Below are positions 48,835 to 57,473 of a stretch of 64,000 nt of DNA, piece after piece (position 1 is the stretch's first letter; each line of letters opens with the position of its first letter). The DNA is from Mycolicibacterium monacense. Its GTDB lineage: Bacteria; Actinomycetota; Actinomycetes; Mycobacteriales; Mycobacteriaceae. Below the pieces are notes generated by a model. That model was not told the origin of the DNA, did not search any database, and worked only from the letters and a program-made list of their open reading frames with translations. The DNA lies in assembly GCF_010731575.1 (NCBI RefSeq), contig NZ_AP022617.1:2418001-2482000 (forward strand). Reading direction: 5' to 3'. Position numbers and translations under genes: made by a program.

Positions 48835-48955
48835 GACCGTGACCCTAGTCATCCCGCGCGGGGATTAGCTGACGTGATCGCCGCTCATTGACAGCGCAAA
48901 TAGGGTCCCGCGTCTTCCGCTGTCCCGGCTGCGTGCTGACGGACCGGTCAATACG

Positions 48956-51900
48956 ATGATGACCTGGCCTGTTAAGCGGAGGACGGAGCATGCGCAACAC
49001 CGGGCGACCACCGTGGCGCGCTGGCTGGCAAACGCCGCCCACGACAGCGGGCCAGGTGCCGTGACCGCGCGTCTGCTCGATCTCGACGGTCGCGTGGTGG
49101 GGCGCGGGCATCAGCTCGCCGCACTGCGCTCGGCGGTGGAGGCCGCCGAACGCGCGGGCGGCGGTTGCGTCCTGCTCAGCGGTGCGCCGGGCGTGGGGAA
49201 ATCGACCCTCGTCCAGGCGTTCGGCGACGAGATCACCCAGCACGGGTGCGTGTTCGCCTACGGCCGATGCCGCGACGGACAACCGGCACCCTACGCAGCG
49301 CTATCGGACGCGCTCGGCGGGATCGTGCGGGCCATGGAGTCCACCGCCGCACCCGAACGCGACAGGTGGCGCGCGGAGCTCCTGTCCGGGATGTCAGCGC
49401 TGTCAGGTGTTCTCGGCGACCTCGTGCCCGACGTTGCCCGCGTGCTCGGCGAGACCACCAAGGTCAGCGACCTCAACGCCGCCGAGGCCCGCCGCCGGCT
49501 GCACCGGGCCGCGATCCGCCTGATCTCCGACACGTCGTCGTTCCGGCCGGTCGCGCTGGCGATCGACGACCTGCACTGGGCGGACCGGGATTCGCTGCTG
49601 CTGCTGTCGGAACTGTTGACGACGTCGCTTCGCAACGTGCTGGTCCTCGGCACCCATCGGTCGGGCGAATTCGACCCGGCCGTGGCGGGGTTGGCCTCCG
49701 CACAGGTACGCACCCTCGAACTCGCACCGCTGACCCGCAAGAATCTCGAGGAGCTCCTGGCCGTGGTGTGCGGCCGGGGGCTGGAACTGGGGGACGTCGC
49801 CGCGGAATTCCATCACCGCACCGGCGGCAATCCGCTGCAGGTCCGCCAGCTGCTGCACCGCGCGCAGCGCGACGGCGCGCTGATCACGTCCGGCACCGGC
49901 GGCCGGCCCTGTTGGGATCTGCGCGTGCTGTCCTCGATCGAGGTGACCGCGACGACGGCGGAGTTCCTCGGCCACCTCCTCGGCCAGTTGCGCCCGATCG
50001 ACCGCGCGGTGCTGGGTTCGCTCACGTGCTTCGCCGGTGAGTTCGATCTCGACGACGCGACGGCGGCGGCCGCACGTCCGGCGGATGTGGTGGCCCACGC
50101 ACTCTGGTCGGCACTCGAACTGCGCCTGATCGAGGCCGTCGACGGCGGTGGTCGACGCATCGCCAATGCGATCAGCCGCGACGCGCGGTACCGCTTCAGC
50201 CATGACCGGGTGGCCGAGGCGGCACGGGTGGGCCTGTCGGCCGAGGACAAGCGGCGGATCCATCTGCGGATCGGCCGGCGCCTGATGAGGCAGGGCGACG
50301 ACCGGTTGTTCGAAGCCGCCCGGCACCTCGGCATCGGCGGTCAGGGCCTCGCCGACGAGCAGGAACGGCTGGCATTCGTCGACGTGCTTCAGCGTGCGGC
50401 ACGAAAGGCCAAGGCGCAGACGTCTTTCCCGCTGGCGCTGGAATGCTGCCGCAAGGCCCTCGGCCTCCTCGGGGAGGGCCGTTGGGCCGCGCACCTCCCC
50501 CTGACCCGGCAGCTGCAACTCGACGCGGCCAATGCCGCACTGCTCGTCGGCGATGTGGAGGGGCTGCACGCGCTGCTCGACGAGGCCGAGGTGATGCTGG
50601 TCGAACCCGCCGACCGTGCCCGGCTGGCATATCTACGGCTGAAGGGTTGCGTCGCGCAGAACCACCTGCAGGAGGCGCTGGAGACCGGGCTTCGGGCGCT
50701 CGACGAACTCGGCGAACCCCTGCCGGCCGCCGCAGGCAAACCCCGGATGGCCGCGGCGGTGGTGCGGATGAAGCTCACGATGAGCCGCTGGTCCGACGAA
50801 AGGCTCCTCTCCCTCCCCCATTGCGAGGACCGCTGCGTGATCGAGACACAGCGCATCCTCACCGAACTGCGCAGCCTGTCATACATCGTCGCGCCCAATC
50901 TCTTCCCGTTGATCGTGCGCAGACAACTCGAGCTGACGCTGGCCCACGGTCACACGTCGAGCTCACCGCTCGCACTGGTCAGCTTCGGCCTGCTGCTCGT
51001 GCTGACCGGTGACCGCTCCGGCAGTCAGCGGTTCGGCGAGGTGGGGATGCGACTGGCCGACCGCGACGAGTTCCTCGAGGCGCGGCCGCAGACGATCTTC
51101 CTGTACCACAACTTCATCCGGCACTGGCGTCACCCGCTGCGCGACGGTCTGAGCCGCCTGCGCGACGCCGTCGCCGAAGCACTCGACCAGGGTGATCACG
51201 AGTACGCCGGGTTTCTGGCGGCCGCGCTGCTGTCCCAGTCCTTCTGGATCGGCAGACCGCTGTCGGAGATCGACGCGCTGGCACGCTCACTGGTACCCGA
51301 AATCCGCTCCCAACCGGTACCCAGTGCACTTTGCCAGGCGGTCCAGCAGATCTGCCTGAACCTGATGGGACGCAGCGGTGATCCGTTCCTGCTCGCGGGC
51401 GAGAGCGGCTATGACGAGCGCGAGGCGCTGGCCGCGGCCCGGCGCGAGGGCGACGAGGTGGCGTTGAGCACGGTCGCCACGATGAAGCTCGGTCTGCACT
51501 TCTGGTGCGGGGACTACACCGGCGCGGCCGAGGCCGCCATCGACACCCTCGCGCACGCCGGAGGTATGGCGGGCACCGCGATCTTCCAGCTCGATCACAT
51601 GATCGCGGCGCTCAGCATGATCCACGCCGCCCCGGACGACCGCGCCACCCGGCAGTGCGTCCACCAGGCGCTGGAGCTGCACCGCAAATGGGCTGCCGAC
51701 GCGCCCGAAAACTACGCGGCGCCATGGGAATTGCTGGAGGGAGTCTGGGCGCGGGCGCGTGGACGTCACCGCAAGGCCGAAATCCACTTCGACCGCGCGA
51801 TGACGCTCGCCGAGCGCAACCAGTTGCCGTTGGTCGGGGCCCTCGCCCACGAAGAGGCCGCCACCCACTACGCCGACGTCGGGCGGCAATCCCTCGCCGA

Positions 51901-53377
51901 GCACCTGCTGCGCACCGCACACCAGCGATGGCTGCGCCAGGGCATGACCATGCGCGCCACCAAACTCGCCCGCAATCATCCGTGGCTGCTCAGCCGCGAA
52001 CTCGTACCCGCGGAGTCCGACGGCATCGACCCCTCGGCGGCCCACCACGTGATGCGTGCGTTGTCGGGTGCGCGCACAGCCGATCGCCTCGCCACCGTCG
52101 TCCTTGGAACGGTCGCCGACCTCACCGACGCCGGCCGGATCCTGTTGTTCACCGGTGAGGGCGAGGGCATTGCGGTCGTCGCCGTCCGCGAGGGCGAGAA
52201 CACCAGGATCGTCGACGGACCGTGGACCGAGGTCGGTTACGACAGGAGCGTCGTCCGCGGCGTGACCGACAGCGGCGCTCCGCTGAGTATCCCGTCCGAT
52301 CCCGCCCGCCGTGTCACCGCGGTGCTCGCCACCCCGATCCTGGTGCAGGACAGGGTGATCGGCGTCGTCTACGCCGAGCATTCCGACACCGGGCGCGATT
52401 TCACGCCGGTTCAGCAGGAGGCCGTCGCCTTCGTCTGCGATCAGGCCGCCGCGCCGCTGTGGAACTTCCAGCTCGAACAACGGCTGCGGGCCGCCGACGA
52501 ACACCGCCGCTCACTGATCGACGTGCAGTCCAAGTTCGTGCCGAACGAACTGTTGCGCATCCTCGACATCGACGACCTGCGTCGCGTTCGCAGCGGTTAC
52601 CGGGTCGAGCGGACGATGACGGTGCTCATCTCCGACATCCGTGGCTACACAACCATGCTCGAGGACATGAGTGTGTCCGAGGCGAGCAATCTGGCCATGG
52701 GGTTCATGCGGGCCGTGGAGGTGCCGATCATCTCGTGCAACGGCATGATCCAGGATGTCCGCGGGGACGAGATCGTCGCCGTCTTCGACTCCGATCCGGA
52801 CGACGCGGTGCGCGCGGGGTTGGCGATGCTGCGGTCGCTGCACGACCACAACCAGGATCGGCTGGCACACGGATCCGAGGAGCTGCGGGTCGGCATCGGG
52901 ATCAACACCGGCACCGTGGGTGTGGGGCTCGTCGGTGGGGTGAACCGCATGGTGCTGACGATCATCGGGGACGCGGTCAACCTGGCCGCGCGCATCGAGA
53001 GCGCGAACAAGCGCTACGGGTCGGCGCTGCTCATCTCGGATGCCACGTGTGCGCGGTTGGCCGACCGCGGCCAGTTCGACATCCGCCGGATGGAACGGGT
53101 GATGGTGGTCAACCGGCGCCGGCCGGTGACCATCTACGAGGTCTACGACGACGACCCGGCACCGCTGCGGGATGCGAAACGCGACGCCCAGCCCGCCTTC
53201 GACCGTGCCTTCGCGCTGTTCGACGCCGGGGAGACCGGCGAGGCGCGAACGGCTTTCCAGCACTGCCGCCGACTGCTGCCCGGCGATCCGATCGCCCCGC
53301 TGCATCTGGCCCACTGCGATGCGGTGACTCATGGGGAGATGTCCCCCGGCCAGGGAATCGTGCTCGTCCACAAATAG
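48956..53377 (+). CDS. AAA ATPase - GAF - class III nucleotide cyclase, giant sensor protein
   Basis: 1473 residues. Domains: STAND-type ATPase (Walker A GAPGVGKST 76-84; Walker B LAIDDLHWAD 201-210), a long TPR-like helical region (about 400-1020), a GAF domain (about 1030-1180) and a class III cyclase (about 1215-1400), then a short TPR-like tail. Metal ligands Asp1227 (SDIRGYT) and Asp1271 (VRGDEIVAVF) and the Asn1342/Arg1346 pair (VNLAARIE) are present. The position usually held by the purine-specifying Lys is Asp1267. A GTG at residue 36 (49061) is an alternative start. Lies 28 bp before the shell gene, in the same direction. Confidence 0.87.
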   Translation: MMTWPVKRRTEHAQHRATTVARWLANAAHDSGPGAVTARLLDLDGRVVGRGHQLAALRSAVEAAERAGGGCVLLSGAPGVGKSTLVQAFGDEITQHGCVFAYGRCRDGQPAPYAALSDALGGIVRAMESTAAPERDRWRAELLSGMSALSGVLGDLVPDVARVLGETTKVSDLNAAEARRRLHRAAIRLISDTSSFRPVALAIDDLHWADRDSLLLLSELLTTSLRNVLVLGTHRSGEFDPAVAGLASAQVRTLELAPLTRKNLEELLAVVCGRGLELGDVAAEFHHRTGGNPLQVRQLLHRAQRDGALITSGTGGRPCWDLRVLSSIEVTATTAEFLGHLLGQLRPIDRAVLGSLTCFAGEFDLDDATAAAARPADVVAHALWSALELRLIEAVDGGGRRIANAISRDARYRFSHDRVAEAARVGLSAEDKRRIHLRIGRRLMRQGDDRLFEAARHLGIGGQGLADEQERLAFVDVLQRAARKAKAQTSFPLALECCRKALGLLGEGRWAAHLPLTRQLQLDAANAALLVGDVEGLHALLDEAEVMLVEPADRARLAYLRLKGCVAQNHLQEALETGLRALDELGEPLPAAAGKPRMAAAVVRMKLTMSRWSDERLLSLPHCEDRCVIETQRILTELRSLSYIVAPNLFPLIVRRQLELTLAHGHTSSSPLALVSFGLLLVLTGDRSGSQRFGEVGMRLADRDEFLEARPQTIFLYHNFIRHWRHPLRDGLSRLRDAVAEALDQGDHEYAGFLAAALLSQSFWIGRPLSEIDALARSLVPEIRSQPVPSALCQAVQQICLNLMGRSGDPFLLAGESGYDEREALAAARREGDEVALSTVATMKLGLHFWCGDYTGAAEAAIDTLAHAGGMAGTAIFQLDHMIAALSMIHAAPDDRATRQCVHQALELHRKWAADAPENYAAPWELLEGVWARARGRHRKAEIHFDRAMTLAERNQLPLVGALAHEEAATHYADVGRQSLAEHLLRTAHQRWLRQGMTMRATKLARNHPWLLSRELVPAESDGIDPSAAHHVMRALSGARTADRLATVVLGTVADLTDAGRILLFTGEGEGIAVVAVREGENTRIVDGPWTEVGYDRSVVRGVTDSGAPLSIPSDPARRVTAVLATPILVQDRVIGVVYAEHSDTGRDFTPVQQEAVAFVCDQAAAPLWNFQLEQRLRAADEHRRSLIDVQSKFVPNELLRILDIDDLRRVRSGYRVERTMTVLISDIRGYTTMLEDMSVSEASNLAMGFMRAVEVPIISCNGMIQDVRGDEIVAVFDSDPDDAVRAGLAMLRSLHDHNQDRLAHGSEELRVGIGINTGTVGVGLVGGVNRMVLTIIGDAVNLAARIESANKRYGSALLISDATCARLADRGQFDIRRMERVMVVNRRRPVTIYEVYDDDPAPLRDAKRDAQPAFDRAFALFDAGETGEARTAFQHCRRLLPGDPIAPLHLAHCDAVTHGEMSPGQGIVLVHK

Positions 53378-53405
53378 CTCGCGACACACTGAGGGGGAAA
53401 CGGAC

Positions 53406-54178
53406 ATGTATCTGAGCGCCGAGCGGGTCGCGGTGGCCAACAACGCGATTCAACGGACCTTCGAGCAGACCTGTATCGCCTGGCAGGCGATACCGCAGTG
53501 GGACATCGGCGACCCCGGCGCCGTGGAGGTCCGCAACGACGTCGTCGACAACCCGGGGTATCTCACGCTCGGTCACGCCGAAGAGCCATTCGAGTTGACA
53601 CTCGCCCAGATCGGCGCCCCGACACCCGACGCGGTGCTCACCGAGGTGATCGCGGCGACCGCGAAGGTCGCGGCGAAGGTGGACAAGGCGGTGATCGACG
53701 AGCTCAAGGCGGCCAACGTCGCCGCGAACGTCGAATTGACCGCCACCACGGCCACCGTGCTCCAGTCGGCGCTGATCGACGCGCGGGTGAAACTCGAAGA
53801 CAATGGTTTCCGCGCGCCTTCATGCCTGCTGACCAATACCGTCGGTCTCAAGGCGATCAGCGCGTTGAACAACGGATACTCCCTGTTGGAGCTGTTGCTC
53901 GAATCGGCGAACATCAACAGCCTGCACCGTGTTTCGCAACTCGACGCGGGAGACAAGATCAAGATGGTCCTGCTGGGGCGCCGACAACGGATCGCGCACG
54001 GCGGGGCGGTCGACGCATCACCGGGCGAGGAACCGGTGGACATCGCGGTGAGCATGCCGCCCTGCCTCGAGATCGTCGGCGAGGTCGACGACGCCAAAGT
54101 CCGCGTCGGGGTGCGGGTTCGCTTCGCGACGCGGGTGAAGGACAAGAACGGCATCGCAGGAATCGTCGACGAAGCGCC

Positions 54179-54182
<4 letters not shown>
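53406..54182 (+). CDS. Candidate HK97-fold shell (encapsulin-like) protein
   Basis: 258 residues with no recognised family name. The layout matches a compact HK97 fold: N-arm helix (about 5-30), beta-hairpin E-loop-like segment (38-68), long spine helix (74-104) and A-domain helix (115-132), strand PSCLLTNTVGLKAI (138-151), loop-rich segment to 200. C-terminal strands are PVDIAVSMPPCLEIVGEV and KVRVGVRVRFATRVKD, the last ending as capsid and encapsulin proteins do. There is no cyclic-nucleotide-binding insertion as in family 2B shells. No portal, protease or terminase gene is near. Strong AGGGGG ribosome site. ATGA overlap with the next gene. Confidence 0.55.
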
Positions 54183-55335
<1,153 letters not shown>

Positions 55336-55339
<4 letters not shown>

Positions 55340-55794
55340 CCCCGGAAGCCCTGGTCGGCATGCTGGCCGAACTCGAACGCATCCGCACACTGACCCTCGA
55401 TCTCGTCGAACGTGCCGCCCCGTCACTGCATCCCGAACCGGCCGACGAAGCCACCGGCCCCGAGCGGTCCGCATTCGATCTGCTCCTCGGGGCCCGCCGA
55501 GCGGTGCTCGGCAACCCCGCGGCCGCCCGGGCGGTGCACGATCTGCTCGTCGCCGAGGGCCGCCGCTATGCCGGCACCAGCGAGGGGGCGCGGCTGCGTG
55601 ACGCGCTCGTCAGCTCCGAAGGGGTCGAGAATCTGCGCCGCATCTGGGAGACGGTCAGCCTCAACGTGCTCGACGGTCCGGCCGCACCCGGCGCCGCTCC
55701 GGACGCGTGGTCCGATCTGCTCGCCGACGCGCTCATCGGGCGCGGCCTCGACGACTCGATCCTGGCCCGACTGCGCCCGCAGGGGTTCGCATGA
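55336..55794 (+). CDS. Unknown helical protein in the isoprenoid operon
   Basis: 152 residues, acidic and predicted almost entirely helical (ALVGMLAELERIRTLTLDLVERA, ERSAFDLLLGARRAVLG, NLRRIWETVSLNVLDG). There is no cysteine, no membrane segment and no known motif. Overlaps both neighbours by 4 bp (ATGA), so it is produced together with the prenyl synthase. It may be a cargo adaptor or subunit; this rests on context only. Confidence 0.75.
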
Positions 55795-56057
55795 CGCTCA
55801 CCGATCCTCGCGAGGCACTGGCAGACCAGAGCAGCTTCATCGGTTACCTCCTCGGTCTCACCGGTGTGGCGCACCTCGTCCGCGCGTTGGCCGACGATCC
55901 TCGGCATCACGAGACAGGTGTTCCGGCAGACGATTTCGTTCATCTGCTCCTCGGTTTCGCGAGTATCGGACGGACCATCGAGCACCTCGGTGCGCCGTCG
56001 GTCCCACCGGTGGACCCCACGCCGTCCGGCGCGACGCAGATCCGGTGGTTGCGATGA
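55791..56057 (+). CDS. Small unknown protein in the isoprenoid operon
   Basis: 88 residues. A helical centre (SFIGYLLGLTGVAHLVRAL, then DDFVHLLLGFASIGRTIEHLG) and a proline-rich C-terminus ending TQIRWLR. The hydrophobic helices are moderately amphipathic rather than clear membrane spans. No family recognised. Overlaps both flanking genes by four bases, which supports it as a true gene. Confidence 0.7.
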   Translation: MTLTDPREALADQSSFIGYLLGLTGVAHLVRALADDPRHHETGVPADDFVHLLLGFASIGRTIEHLGAPSVPPVDPTPSGATQIRWLR

Positions 56058-57076
56058 CCGCGGTGCTCACCAACAGCGATTTCCTTCGCGCCCCCGTGCT
56101 CGCCACCGCACGGCCCGAGGGTTTCAAGGAGTGGCACCACTTCGTCGTTCACGGCCCGGATCAGCGGCTGTTGGTGAACTTCAGCCTCACCGACGAGACG
56201 CGGTCGACCGGCCGGTCGCGGCTGGTGCCGCGGGTGATCGTGATCGCGCACGACCGGCAGTGGAGCGGCGCCGTGGAGCGCTTTGACACCTCCGAACTCG
56301 ACGTCTCGCCCGACCTCGGCGGCCTGTCGATCGGCGGTAACCGGCTGACCGTGCGGCCAGACGGCTACGACGTGTCGCTCGATCTGCCGGACCACGGCAT
56401 CCACGGCGCACTCCACCTCAGGTCGGTGAGCAGACCGTTCGTCGTCAACAACCAGCCCGTCGGGGACGGCACGATGTGCTGGCTGTTCGTGCCGAGGCTG
56501 CGCGCCGACGGGTGGGTGCAGATCGGCGGGCGGGAACACCGGATCCGCGATGCCCTCGCCTACCACGACCACAACTGGGGCCGGTTCCGCTGGGGCGGTG
56601 ATTTCGGCTGGACGTGGGGAACCCTTCTGCCGCGGGACCCCGACGATCCGTGGTCGTTCGTCTTCCTGCAGATGACCGACCGGGCGCGGCTGCGCTGCCT
56701 GTCCCAGGCGCTCTACGTCTGGCACCGCGACGAACCCGCGGCGATCTTCCGGCATGCCGCCGTCAGCACGCACAGCCACGGGGTCCTCGGCCGCGCCCCG
56801 GACTGCACACTGCCTCCTCCCATGCGGCTGCTCCTTGACGGGCGGATGCCCGGTGTCCCGGAACGCGTCGAGGTCAACGCACACCGGGCCGGCGACACCG
56901 TGTGCGCCGAGTTCCGCCCGCACTCCTACGCCCGCCTGGCTCTGCCGAGCGAGGTCCGCCTCGACGGCGCGACCGTGCTCTGCGAGGCGAGCGGTACCGC
57001 CCGCGTGACCGGATCCGTCCGCGGTGTGGATTTCGACGTCGTCGGCGCCGGTGTATTCGAGTTCCTCCATGGCTGA
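56054..57076 (+). CDS. CrtC-like carotenoid hydratase / lipocalin-type protein
   Basis: 340 residues, beta-rich. The signature of the hydroxyneurosporene synthase (CrtC)/AttH family is YHDHNWGRFRWGGDFGWTWG at 170-189, with KEWHHFVVHGP near the N-terminus and QALYVWHRDEPAAIF later. CrtC adds water across a terminal isoprenoid double bond. Family members also act on other lipids, so the exact reaction is open. Overlaps neighbours on both sides. Confidence 0.75.
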   Translation: MTAVLTNSDFLRAPVLATARPEGFKEWHHFVVHGPDQRLLVNFSLTDETRSTGRSRLVPRVIVIAHDRQWSGAVERFDTSELDVSPDLGGLSIGGNRLTVRPDGYDVSLDLPDHGIHGALHLRSVSRPFVVNNQPVGDGTMCWLFVPRLRADGWVQIGGREHRIRDALAYHDHNWGRFRWGGDFGWTWGTLLPRDPDDPWSFVFLQMTDRARLRCLSQALYVWHRDEPAAIFRHAAVSTHSHGVLGRAPDCTLPPPMRLLLDGRMPGVPERVEVNAHRAGDTVCAEFRPHSYARLALPSEVRLDGATVLCEASGTARVTGSVRGVDFDVVGAGVFEFLHG

Positions 57077-57473
57077 ACCGGTTTCGTCGCTGCTGCGCCG
57101 CTCCGTCGACCACCTCGCCGACGAGGTGCCCGACAGCTACCGGCTGCTGCTCGACAGGCTCGGCCCGCTGGTCGTCGAACTCGACGTCGACGGCGAAGTG
57201 TTCTCGATGCGCGGCGGGCACGGCCTCGAGGTGTCCGACGGCCCTGCGCGCGAACCGGGTGCGCGCGTCGGCACCTCGCGAACCGCCATCAACGACCTGC
57301 TCAACGCCCGAACGGGACTCGACGAGGCCGTGGAGGCCGGCGCCGTCCGGGTGGCCGGTTCCCTCGAGCACGTCCTGCGGGCGCACGACACCCTGCTGGC
57401 CTACGTGCACGCCGCGGTGCGGGCGCCGTCGCAACCCGCCCTGCTGGCCGCGCTGCGGACGGGGGTGTCGTGA
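57069..57473 (+). CDS. SCP2-like lipid carrier domain protein
   Basis: 134 residues forming one SCP2-type domain: LVVELDVDGEVFSMRGGHGLEVSDG, then a conserved turn before TAINDLLNARTGLDEAVEAGAVRVAGSLEHVLR. Such domains bind sterols or long acyl chains in a hydrophobic tunnel. It may present a hydrophobic isoprenoid to the enzymes encoded alongside. Starts 8 bp inside the CrtC-like gene and ends in a GTGA overlap. Confidence 0.65.
   Translation: MAEPVSSLLRRSVDHLADEVPDSYRLLLDRLGPLVVELDVDGEVFSMRGGHGLEVSDGPAREPGARVGTSRTAINDLLNARTGLDEAVEAGAVRVAGSLEHVLRAHDTLLAYVHAAVRAPSQPALLAALRTGVS

Noticed and set aside
48876..48900. CRP-type cyclic AMP site (GTGA...TCAT) upstream of the cyclase
   Set aside because: The half-sites are separated by 7 rather than 6 bases and the right half is imperfect.
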